Assembly (NCBI GenBank): GCA_031265725.1
Contig: JAISCH010000350.1
Coordinates: forward strand, 1-6,661
Reading direction: 5' to 3'
Length of the DNA stretch: 6,661 nucleotides
Source of the DNA: Propionibacteriaceae bacterium
GTDB taxonomy: Bacteria > Actinomycetota > Actinomycetes > Propionibacteriales > Propionibacteriaceae
The number at the start of each line of letters is the position of its first letter. Position 1 is the stretch's first letter. This document shows, piece after piece, positions 1 through 5,189 of the stretch. The notes under the pieces are model-generated. The model was not told where the DNA came from. It saw only the letters and a list, made by a program, of their open reading frames with translations, and did no database searches. A program made the position numbers and the translations under genes.

Positions 1-329
1 CCACCGTCGGATCCGTTCCCGAAGCGATGCAAATGGTCGGGCGGAACCGGCAGACCGCAATCTCCACCCACCATGACATGATTGCGATCGAACTGATCGC
101 CGCGCTTCGCCAGGCGGGCCTGGCCCCTGGACGCGACGTGCCGATCATCGGCTACGACGACACTTCCCTGGCCGCATTGCCCGACTTTGATCTGACCTCG
201 GTCAATCAGCAAGCCGAAATGCTGGGCAGCATGGCGATGGACCTGCTGCAAGGCCGAATCACTAATCCGGATCGCCCGGGTACCGATGTCGCCGTCACCC
301 CCACGCTGACGATACGTTCCTCAGCTTAG
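1..329 (+). CDS. LacI/GalR-family transcriptional repressor, C-terminal fragment (5' end outside window)
   Basis: This is the last third of a sugar-responsive DNA-binding repressor. The frame is open from base 3 to the TAG at 327-329, so the gene starts before the window and its helix-turn-helix is not visible. About 108 residues can be read. They match the end of the periplasmic-binding-protein-like effector domain of the family: AISTHHDMIAIE (the 'nD..A' segment), a Gly-Leu turn before the DVPIIGYDD strand (IIGYDD at 144-161), LTSVNQ at 192-209 and a final LTIRSS strand, which is the family's usual C-terminal ending. Such proteins bind an operator until a sugar or sugar derivative releases them. 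The gene lies 128 bases upstream of, and on the same strand as, the iolG-like gene, so it probably regulates that operon and perhaps the convergent transporter operon. The ligand cannot be read from this fragment. The family call is confident; the regulon is inferred. Confidence 0.93.
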   Translation, partial: TVGSVPEAMQMVGRNRQTAISTHHDMIAIELIAALRQAGLAPGRDVPIIGYDDTSLAALPDFDLTSVNQQAEMLGSMAMDLLQGRITNPDRPGTDVAVTPTLTIRSSA

Positions 330-374
330 CGATCAACTCTCCGCTGCCTGTGCATCACTCCAACTAGCAGATAC

Positions 375-381
375 TTTTTTT
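375..381 (+). other. T7 run upstream of the -35 box
   Basis: Seven consecutive T residues lie 46 bases after the repressor stop and 12 bases before the -35 box at 393. Only a poor stem (CTGC 344-347 with GCAG 367-370) precedes it, so it is at best a weak terminator for the repressor gene. Its position would also suit an AT-rich upstream promoter element. The sequence does not decide between these roles. Confidence 0.3.
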
Positions 382-390
382 CCAACATTC

Positions 391-408
391 TGTTGACGCG
401 CGTTAGCA
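391..408 (+). promoter_or_regulatory. Candidate LacI-type operator over the -35 box
   Basis: An imperfect 18-base palindrome is centred between 399 and 400, with 7 of 9 pairs matching and a perfect ACGCGCGT core at 396-403. The half-sites are TGTTGACGCG and, on the other strand, TGCTAACGCG. TG at each end around a CG-rich centre is the general form of LacI-family operators. It covers the -35 hexamer, so binding should block RNA polymerase. Assignment to the adjacent repressor is inference. Confidence 0.45.
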
Positions 409-422
409 AATTGAATTACAAT
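393..422 (+). promoter_or_regulatory. Probable sigma70-type promoter of the iolG-like operon
   Basis: TTGACG (393-398) and TACAAT (417-422) are separated by 18 bases. Both are close to the primary sigma factor consensus, and the expected start point near 429 leaves a short leader before the GGAGG ribosome site at 447-451. It is the best promoter match I see in the window. Two inverted repeats overlap it, as expected for a repressor-controlled promoter. No transcript data support it. Confidence 0.6.
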
Positions 423-424
423 TT
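408..424 (+). promoter_or_regulatory. Candidate operator: AAATTG-N5-CAATTT inverted repeat over the -10 box
   Basis: A perfect 6-base inverted repeat (AAATTG 408-413, CAATTT 419-424) with a 5-base spacer contains the -10 hexamer. It lacks the central CG usual for LacI-family sites, so it could belong to another regulator or be chance in an AT-rich stretch. It adjoins the other candidate operator at 391-408. Confidence 0.35.
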
Positions 425-457
425 CCTTATACACCAACGTAGATTCGGAGGTATGGC

Positions 458-1462
458 ATGAGCAGACTCTCAGTGGCACTGTTGGGGGCGGGTTTTATCG
501 GGCAGGTACACGCCCAGAACTTAGCCAACCATCCTGGGGTCGCTTTCAAGGCGGTTTACGATGTGGACCCGGCACGCAGCGCGGCGACTGCGGCAAAATT
601 CGGCGCGGCACCGATCCGGGAGGTGGAGGAAATCTGGGCGGACGATGGGATCGACGCGGTGTTGATCGCCTCCGCAACAAATACCCACGCCGATTTGCTC
701 ACTCAGGCCGCAAGCGCCGGTAAAGCCGTCTTCTGCGAGAAGCCCATCGACCTGGACTACCAAACGGCCGCCAAGGCGGTGGATGCAGCCGCACAAGCCG
801 GCATCCCGGTGATGATCGACTTCTGCCGCCGCTTTGACGATTCCTACGCCGCCATCCACCGAGCCATCCAGTCCGGCGAAGTTGGCCAGATTGAGACGGC
901 CCAATTCATTGCCCGTGGTCCGGCACTGCCACCGTTGGAATATTTGGCGGTCTCCGGGGGTCAGCAGCGTGATCAGAACGTCCACTACTTCGACCTGCTC
1001 CGCTGGCTCACCGGCGTTGAGCCGGTCGAAGTTTTCGCCTACGGCTCGGCGCTGGCCGATCCCAGGGTGGCCGAGATCGGGGATGTGGACACCTCCGTCA
1101 CTGTGCTGAAGCTGGAGAACGGTGCGTTGGCAACAATTGAGGCGGTGCGCCGTTCCGCTTATGGCTATGACGAGCGCATTGAGCTGACTGGCAGCAAACA
1201 AATGATAGAAGCCGCCAGACAACGCGACGGTTGGGTGAACCACTACGGCGTCGGCTCGGTTCGCAGCAATGGACTGGATACTGAATGGCTGCCCCGGCTG
1301 ATCCGCACCTTCCCGCGCGCCCTTGATGAATTCGTCACCGCAGTCAGTGAGGGACGTCCGCCCTCGGCTACGCCCGCCGACGGATTGCGCGCCCAACGCA
1401 TCGCAGACGCAGCCACCCAGTCGTTGGCCACCGGCAGCCCAGTGGCCATCCCAGCGGATTAA
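458..1462 (+). CDS. iolG: Gfo/Idh/MocA oxidoreductase, inositol 2-dehydrogenase-like
   Basis: A likely NAD-dependent cytosolic dehydrogenase that oxidises one ring hydroxyl of a cyclitol or sugar; myo-inositol to 2-keto-myo-inositol (scyllo-inosose) is the best guess. The 334 residues are normal for IolG. The N-terminal Rossmann domain (about 1-120) has GAGFIG at 10-15 and acidic D35 at the end of the second strand, favouring NAD over NADP. EKP at 94-96 carries the family lysine K95. The C-terminal domain has SGGQQRDQNVHYFD, giving D172 and H176, which correspond to the catalytic Asp and His of Bacillus subtilis IolG. Further IolG-like wording is DVDTSVTVLKLENGAL and RRSAYGYDER-IELTGSK. The ATG is set by GGAGG at 447-451, six bases upstream; the nearby ATG at 453 runs straight into a stop. 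It is the first gene after the promoter and is followed 102 bases later by the isomerase gene. The family is certain; the exact substrate (myo-, scyllo- or D-chiro-inositol, or another sugar) is not. Confidence 0.88.
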   Translation: MSRLSVALLGAGFIGQVHAQNLANHPGVAFKAVYDVDPARSAATAAKFGAAPIREVEEIWADDGIDAVLIASATNTHADLLTQAASAGKAVFCEKPIDLDYQTAAKAVDAAAQAGIPVMIDFCRRFDDSYAAIHRAIQSGEVGQIETAQFIARGPALPPLEYLAVSGGQQRDQNVHYFDLLRWLTGVEPVEVFAYGSALADPRVAEIGDVDTSVTVLKLENGALATIEAVRRSAYGYDERIELTGSKQMIEAARQRDGWVNHYGVGSVRSNGLDTEWLPRLIRTFPRALDEFVTAVSEGRPPSATPADGLRAQRIADAATQSLATGSPVAIPAD

Positions 1463-1480
1463 ACGTCCGTTCCCGAGAAC

Positions 1481-1516
1481 CGGCCAGCACCGATTCGTCC
1501 GTCCTGGCTGACTTTT
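1481..1516 (+). terminator. Hairpin plus TTTT between dehydrogenase and isomerase genes; weak terminator or attenuator
   Basis: CGGCCAG (1481-1487) can pair with CTGGCTG (1504-1510), including one G-U pair, across a 16-base loop. ACTTTT follows at 1511-1516. A second small stem, GTTC/GAAC (1469-1480), lies just before it. The loop is large and the T run short, so full termination is unlikely. Partial termination or mRNA end protection within the operon would explain a hairpin in this 102-base gap. Confidence 0.3.
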
Positions 1517-1564
1517 AAAAACGACCACCCCTGCCCAAAAAACTGAAACTGAAAAGGAAATACG

Positions 1565-2431
1565 ATGAAAATCTCTATGAATGTGACCAGCACCTTCTAT
1601 GGCAATGTCACCAACGACATCGAAGTCGCCAAAGCGGTCGGTTTCGATGGCATCGAATTGCAGAATCCGAAAATGGACCGCTATCTGGCCGCAGGATTTA
1701 CCCCGCAGTCCGTGCTGCCACTGCTGGAAGGCATCGAAGTCTCCGGCTTCGGCGCTATTCAGGAGCTGGAATTGGACGCATTCCAGGCTGAAGCGGAACG
1801 GCTGGCCGCTCTCGCCGAGATTTTCGGCGCGCCAACATTGCAGATGTGTACCGGACCAGTGGACGTGAACACCGTCAAAGATTTCCATGCTGGCCGCCTC
1901 GATCCCCAGGATCAGCGCTTCCGGGGTTGCCTCGGGCTGTCCGAACGTGAGGTTATCGAAGAAACGGCAAAACGAGTGGCCATCGCCGCTGACATCGCTG
2001 CCGCCCACGGCCTCGGCCTGTTCCTGGAACCACTCGGCTGGGCGCCGGTGAATCGAGTGGGCCAAGCGTTGCAAATCTTCGACATCATCGACCGCGACAA
2101 CGTTGGCCTGGCAGTGGACTTCTGGCATTTCTGGGTGTCCGGCGACACACCCGAAGACGTGGCCACTCTTGACCCGAAACTGATCCACGCCGTACATGTC
2201 TGCGACGGGATCCCAGTGCCCGCAGGCGAAATCCCCGATCAAGCCGTCTCCCGCAATGTTTGGACCGGTGGCGGCTCCATCCCACTTCAGGAATGGGTAG
2301 ACGCGGTGAAAGCAACCGGCTTCGACGGCTGGTACGCCTGTGAAATCTTCTGCGACAAGAGTGCCGAACTGGGCTTCCACCAGGTCGCCTCCACCCTGCG
2401 CAACAATCTCGCCATTCTGCTCGCCGGATAG
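1565..2431 (+). CDS. Sugar phosphate isomerase/epimerase-like TIM-barrel protein (xylose isomerase-like / AP endonuclease 2 superfamily)
   Basis: A cytosolic metal-dependent enzyme expected to isomerise, epimerise or dehydrate a keto-sugar or inosose. The 288 residues match this superfamily, which includes IolE (inosose dehydratase) and IolI (inosose isomerase). Visible marks are GFDGIEL at 26-32 (first barrel strands), LFLEPLG with E155, AVDFWHFW with D185 and H188, HAVHVCD with H211 and D214, and YACEIF with E260. This Glu-Asp/His-His-Glu set is the family's usual divalent-metal site (Mn2+, Co2+ or Mg2+ in relatives). ATG 1565 follows GGA at 1556-1558 with a six-base gap, in an A-rich leader. 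It lies 102 bases after the iolG-like gene on the same strand and probably shares its promoter. In inositol pathways such a protein acts on the product of the dehydrogenase, which fits the pairing. I cannot separate an IolE-like dehydratase from an IolI-like isomerase by eye, so no symbol is given. Confidence 0.85.
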   Translation: MKISMNVTSTFYGNVTNDIEVAKAVGFDGIELQNPKMDRYLAAGFTPQSVLPLLEGIEVSGFGAIQELELDAFQAEAERLAALAEIFGAPTLQMCTGPVDVNTVKDFHAGRLDPQDQRFRGCLGLSEREVIEETAKRVAIAADIAAAHGLGLFLEPLGWAPVNRVGQALQIFDIIDRDNVGLAVDFWHFWVSGDTPEDVATLDPKLIHAVHVCDGIPVPAGEIPDQAVSRNVWTGGGSIPLQEWVDAVKATGFDGWYACEIFCDKSAELGFHQVASTLRNNLAILLAG

Positions 2432-2442
2432 CAGCCCTATCC
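2426..2442 (+). other. Small perfect hairpin at the end of the isomerase gene
   Basis: GGATAG (2426-2431, containing the stop codon) and CTATCC (2437-2442) form a perfect 6-base stem with a 5-base loop. No T run follows. It could mark the 3' end of the metabolic transcript, but the stem is short and it may be chance. No better terminator is visible before the toxin-antitoxin promoter region. Confidence 0.25.
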
Positions 2443-2503
2443 CGACAGACACCTGGCTTTGCCGCGCAGCATTTTGAACCGGACTGATTTCGTCATTTGG
2501 CTA

Positions 2504-2533
2504 TTGCCTATCCCATTACCGATGAGATACCAT
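2504..2533 (+). promoter_or_regulatory. Possible promoter of the toxin-antitoxin operon
   Basis: TTGCCT (2504-2509) and TACCAT (2528-2533) are 18 bases apart, which puts transcription start near 2540, inside the TTGAC repeat array. Toxin-antitoxin operons normally have their own autoregulated promoter, which fits. An alternative -35 is TTGACA at 2533-2538, but its -10 partner (TATTGA at 2557) is poor and would leave almost no leader. Moderate match only. Confidence 0.4.
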
Positions 2534-2565
2534 TGACACCATTGACGCATTGACACTATTGACGC
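2531..2565 (+). repeat. Tandem iterons (four TTGAC boxes) upstream of the antitoxin; likely autoregulatory operator
   Basis: Two adjacent 17-base units, 2531-2547 and 2548-2564, differ at one base (C/T). Each unit is itself made of two near copies of ATTGACRC, giving TTGAC boxes at 2533, 2542, 2550 and 2559, spaced 9, 8 and 9 bases. The array ends three bases before the GGAGG ribosome site and covers the expected transcription start. Xre/ParS-type antitoxins bind repeats in their own promoters, so an operator for the antitoxin or its toxin complex is the natural reading. That role is inferred; the repeat is seen directly. Confidence 0.6.
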
Positions 2566-2567
2566 AT

Positions 2568-2572
2568 GGAGG
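2568..2572 (+). promoter_or_regulatory. GGAGG ribosome binding site that fixes the antitoxin start
   Basis: A full GGAGG lies seven bases before ATG 2580. The open frame extends upstream to a possible TTG start at 2550, but that TTG lies within the iteron array and has no Shine-Dalgarno sequence, so 2580 is preferred. Confidence 0.75.
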
Positions 2573-2579
2573 TCCAAAG

Positions 2580-3206
2580 ATGAGTATGGTAAAAGAGCGA
2601 TCAAGGCGTGCCCGTGGCCATTTGTGGACCGATTTCCAGGACTTGGATGCCAGTACGCTGGTCGTCTCCGTCGATATCACCCCCTCCTCCGACCGGCACA
2701 GCAGCAGACGCAAGCCAGAGCCGGTAAAAGTAGCCCTCAGCGAGGACAAATTCCAAGTACTACTGAAGCTGCTGGACAAATTGGAAAGCATGGATATACC
2801 CAGCTTGGAGCAGTGGTTACCTCTGCTACCCGATGAGGGTTCGGAATGGGCTGAGGTGGTCGGCCCGGTATATTCGACTACCGCACTCTGCCGCTGGTTG
2901 GGGATCACCCGGCAAGCTCTGGCCGGTCGCGTGCAGCGACGCACCGTCCTGCGCCTGAAGACCGACGAGCACGACATGGTGTATCCGGCATTCCAATTCA
3001 ACAAAACCAAGGAATCCCTTCCTGGGCTGAGTAGGGTTCTCACCGCACTGGCTCAGGGGACCGACGACGAATGGACTTGGGCAGCCTGGTTGAACACTCC
3101 CGACATCGACGGTCTCACCAATGCCCAACGCCTGCGCCATGGCGAAGTCGAACAACTGCTACCCGTCGCTGTTCACGACGCCCGCGCTTGGAGAGGCGAG
3201 GAATGA
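2580..3206 (+). CDS. Xre/MbcA/ParS-type antitoxin of a RES toxin-antitoxin module
   Basis: The likely antitoxin: it binds and blocks the RES toxin encoded next to it and represses its own promoter. The product has 208 residues. The N-terminal 90 residues are charged (KERSRRARG near the start) and unassigned. A helix-turn-helix-like segment follows at about 98-126 (STTALCRWLGITRQALAGRV), where LGITRQAL resembles the 'LGvSRQAv' recognition helix of this family. Then come VYPAFQF at 134-140, W166 to W170, LNTPDIDGLT at 171-180 and RLRHGEVEQLLPVA at 184-197. These match the C-terminal toxin-binding domain (formerly DUF2384), which usually reads as W..aWL.tP...L.G.tP...L..G..e.v...A. ATG 2580 is chosen over TTG 2550 because of GGAGG at 2568-2572. 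The gene ends in an ATGA overlap with the toxin gene, implying translational coupling. The antitoxin-first order is usual. It is longer than the commonest 120-160 residue relatives because of the N-terminal part. Confidence 0.85.
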   Translation: MSMVKERSRRARGHLWTDFQDLDASTLVVSVDITPSSDRHSSRRKPEPVKVALSEDKFQVLLKLLDKLESMDIPSLEQWLPLLPDEGSEWAEVVGPVYSTTALCRWLGITRQALAGRVQRRTVLRLKTDEHDMVYPAFQFNKTKESLPGLSRVLTALAQGTDDEWTWAAWLNTPDIDGLTNAQRLRHGEVEQLLPVAVHDARAWRGEE

Positions 3207-3847
3207 TGCCGTCACGCACCGGCCAACAGCCACCTGATCCCAGCCTCGACTATGCCGACTTCCCGGCCGCGTCACTCTCTGCGGGAACGGAAGTCGTCCG
3301 GGCGCACGGATTGAAAAGTCCTTGGTGGTTCTCCTCCGGAGGTCGGTTCGGTCTGCCCAAACCCGCCGGTACCAGCTACTTCGGAGACGACGTGGCCGTC
3401 TGCCTGCGCGAACGCCTGGGCGTCATCACAAAAGCCGCAGTGATCTCACCTTCCGTCGTAGCGAACACTCGAGTCAGCTTCTTAACGATGCCGCGCGCCT
3501 GGCGTTGCGCCAATCTCACTGACTCATCCACCGCAGAATACGGAGTCACAAACGCACTGGCCGCCGAACCACCGCTGCTTGACGAGGAGTCGGGCAAGGA
3601 GACTTACCAGCTTGGCCCCAGTTGGGCAGCCATCCTGTACGCAGCGGGCTTCCAGGGCATCCGTTACCTGGCCAGATTCACCCCCGGCCCGCCGAATGCC
3701 TGGGCACTATTCGGAAAGTTCGGTGCCAAGGAACAGCCACCACCCAGCATCCACACGATCAGCGGTGCCGAAGCGTTCGCAATGATTGGAAAGCCAGTCA
3801 CCGCACGCAGAAGCTCAGCCCATTTGGACTTCGTCAACCCCGAATAA
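3203..3847 (+). CDS. RES-domain toxin (probable NAD+-consuming or ADP-ribosylating)
   Basis: The toxin half of the module. Characterised RES toxins fold like ADP-ribosyltransferases and either destroy NAD+ (MbcT is an NAD+ phosphorylase) or ADP-ribosylate a host enzyme (ParT modifies phosphoribosyl pyrophosphate synthetase). The 214-residue product shows the RES layout: R33 in VVRAHG, a GGRFGLP glycine-rich turn at 46-52, Y59 in TSYFGDD, E70 in VCLRERLG, and a C-terminal AGFQGIRYLAR...WALFG block (148-171). The Arg, Tyr and Glu expected in the NAD pocket are present. At the place where many members have Ser (YxSR) this protein has A157. Start ATG 3203 overlaps the antitoxin stop as ATGA and follows GGAGAGG at 3190-3196; ATG 3206 is an equally good in-frame alternative. 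The frame also runs open upstream to 3071, but that part lies inside the antitoxin gene. A strong hairpin begins 11 bases after the stop. Confidence 0.85.
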   Translation: MMPSRTGQQPPDPSLDYADFPAASLSAGTEVVRAHGLKSPWWFSSGGRFGLPKPAGTSYFGDDVAVCLRERLGVITKAAVISPSVVANTRVSFLTMPRAWRCANLTDSSTAEYGVTNALAAEPPLLDEESGKETYQLGPSWAAILYAAGFQGIRYLARFTPGPPNAWALFGKFGAKEQPPPSIHTISGAEAFAMIGKPVTARRSSAHLDFVNPE

Positions 3848-3857
3848 TTCAACGGTC

Positions 3858-3900
3858 GCCTCGACGGGCGGGCTTGAACGGATGTTCCGCCCACCGAGGC
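3858..3900 (+). terminator. Terminator-like hairpin after the RES toxin gene
   Basis: GCCTCG (3858-3863) pairs with CGAGGC (3895-3900), and after a two-base internal mismatch GGGCGG (3866-3871) pairs with CCGCCC (3887-3892), extended by one G-U pair. That gives 12 perfect, mostly G-C pairs around a loop of about 13 bases, starting just downstream of the toxin stop. No U tract follows, which is common in G+C-rich bacteria. It is symmetric and could act on transcripts from either side of this convergent gap. Confidence 0.6.
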
Positions 3901-3946
3901 CTTGGCTGATCCACAGCGAATCCACACATTTGGACACGGTGATGCC

Positions 3947-3986
3947 GCCACTCAGGTGAAGATCGATTGATCCTCGCCTGAGTGGC
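3947..3986 (-). terminator. Long hairpin terminator of the leftward transporter/dehydrogenase operon
   Basis: GCCACTCAGG (3947-3956) pairs perfectly with CCTGAGTGGC (3977-3986). After a G-U pair the stem continues with GA/TC, one mismatch and GATC/GATC, closing on a four-base loop at 3965-3968. The hairpin begins six bases beyond the dehydrogenase stop at 3993, the usual place for a terminator. No clear U tract follows on the minus strand. Together with the hairpin at 3858-3900 it would insulate two converging operons. Confidence 0.65.
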
Positions 3987-3992
3987 TAGGGT

Positions 3993-5189
3993 TTAGTCGT
4001 TGTAGGTGACCGGGCCGGTCACTGTCGGCACTTCTTCCCAACTGCGATTGGCATTAGAGCGGACAATGGCGTCGGAGACTTCGGCGGCTTGCCAGGCGTC
4101 GGCTGCTGAGGGGACGAGTTGACGGCCGGTCAGCACCGACTGGATGAAGTTCTTCGCCTCCACCGTCTTGGCGTCGTCAAAGGATAATTGCAGTCCGGGG
4201 CCGGGCTGGTAACGTCCGAATTCACCGTCGCCAGGGGCACACATTTGAAGTGCGTACCCGCGCTCTCCCCGGCGGATTACCTGGAGGTCCATCGGATGTT
4301 GGAAATTCCAGCGCAGCGAGCCTTCGCTGCCGTATACCTCAACGACATATTCCGCGCGCGGCCCTACGGCGACTCGAGAACATTCCAAAGTGACCATAGC
4401 TCCCTTAGCCGTGCGAGCCAGCACCGCCGCATAGTCTTCGTTCTCCACCGTCTTAACTTCATCGGAGACTTCGGTGGCCCACTGTCCCGCACCCTCACCC
4501 AACGGCAACGGCCGTTCAGCAATGAAGATACCGGACTGCGCGGTCAACGAATCGATCCTGCCCAACAGATAATGGACCAGGTCCACTCCGTGTGAGAGTA
4601 GATCAGAGATCACTCCCGGTCCGGCGTCAGCGGAGAATCGCCAAGTGTAGGCACCTTCCGGGGACGACGCATAGTCGGCCAGCAGCCACACCCTTGCGCT
4701 GCTAATCCGTCCCAGCGCCCCCGCGCGGATCAACTCGCGGGCCCGAGCCACCGCTGGCTGGTTGCGATAGTTGAAACCAACGCCGGTGATCACCCCGGCC
4801 GCCGACGCCGCCTGCGTAATCTCCCGACTCTGCTCAGCCGAGAGACCCATCGGCTTCTCAATCCAGAACGGCTTCCCGGCCGCCGCCGTTGCCAACGCCA
4901 CTTCGCGGTGGAGGAAGGACGGCAACCCAATCGACACCACGTCTATGTCCGGGTCAGCCAGCAATTCCCGGTAGTCGGAAACCACCTTTGCAAAACCCTG
5001 CTCCCTGGCCACCTCACGATTCGATTCAGCGGCGTCAGCGACCATGGCCAGCCGCACGCTGGCGCCCAATTCCGGATAGCGCCACGACAGTTGCCGATAG
5101 CCGTTCGCGTGTAGGCGTCCCATCCAGCCGAAACCGATGACTCCCGCGTTCAGCGTCCTCACAGTGGATTTTCCGCTTGCGTCAGGCAC
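3993..5189 (-). CDS. Gfo/Idh/MocA-family dehydrogenase, transporter-linked
   Basis: A likely NAD(P)-dependent oxidoreductase acting on the sugar or cyclitol imported by the transporter encoded just upstream. With a GTG start at 5189 the product has 398 residues, longer than the IolG-like protein and typical of the larger Gfo/Idh subfamilies. The N-terminal Rossmann motif is GFGWMG at 19-24, EKP lies at 111-113 (K112 is the family lysine), and SDLLSHGVDLVHYLLG contains D196 and H200, the expected Asp/His pair. YGSEGSLRW marks the later C-terminal sheet. An ATG at 5204 would add five residues but has no ribosome site. GTG 5189 has AAAGGA at 5201-5196 six bases upstream, so it is preferred. The start overlaps the permease stop by eight bases, implying coupled translation in an ATPase-permease-dehydrogenase operon. 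The two dehydrogenases in this window are only distantly alike, so they probably catalyse different steps or accept different isomers. The substrate is unknown. Confidence 0.87.
   Translation of the reverse strand: MPDASGKSTVRTLNAGVIGFGWMGRLHANGYRQLSWRYPELGASVRLAMVADAAESNREVAREQGFAKVVSDYRELLADPDIDVVSIGLPSFLHREVALATAAAGKPFWIEKPMGLSAEQSREITQAASAAGVITGVGFNYRNQPAVARARELIRAGALGRISSARVWLLADYASSPEGAYTWRFSADAGPGVISDLLSHGVDLVHYLLGRIDSLTAQSGIFIAERPLPLGEGAGQWATEVSDEVKTVENEDYAAVLARTAKGAMVTLECSRVAVGPRAEYVVEVYGSEGSLRWNFQHPMDLQVIRRGERGYALQMCAPGDGEFGRYQPGPGLQLSFDDAKTVEAKNFIQSVLTGRQLVPSAADAWQAAEVSDAIVRSNANRSWEEVPTVTGPVTYND

Noticed and set aside
521..2452. A 643-codon open frame on the minus strand spanning both metabolic genes
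   Set aside because: It lies wholly antisense to two well-recognised genes, shows no recognisable domain and has Cys/Gly/His-rich composition typical of the reverse frame of G+C-rich coding DNA. It arises because stop codons are rare opposite such genes.
2533..2562. TTGACA (2533) with TATTGA (2557) as the toxin-antitoxin promoter
   Set aside because: The -10 match is poor and the start point would fall at the ribosome site; the 2504/2528 pair gives a more sensible leader.
2550..2579. TTG start adding ten residues to the antitoxin
   Set aside because: No Shine-Dalgarno sequence precedes it and it lies inside the TTGAC repeats; GGAGG is ideally spaced for ATG 2580.
2516..3043. Minus-strand open frame opposite the antitoxin gene (175 codons)
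   Set aside because: Ser/Arg-rich low-information protein, no family wording, no ribosome site, and fully overlapped by the antitoxin gene.
3071..3202. Upstream extension of the RES toxin frame by 44 codons
   Set aside because: The extra peptide is Arg/Pro/His-rich, unlike RES N-termini, and overlaps the antitoxin's conserved toxin-binding domain in another frame.
4188..4595. Plus-strand open frame of 135 codons inside the minus-strand dehydrogenase
   Set aside because: Antisense shadow of a gene with clear Rossmann and Gfo/Idh motifs; no ribosome site or recognisable product.
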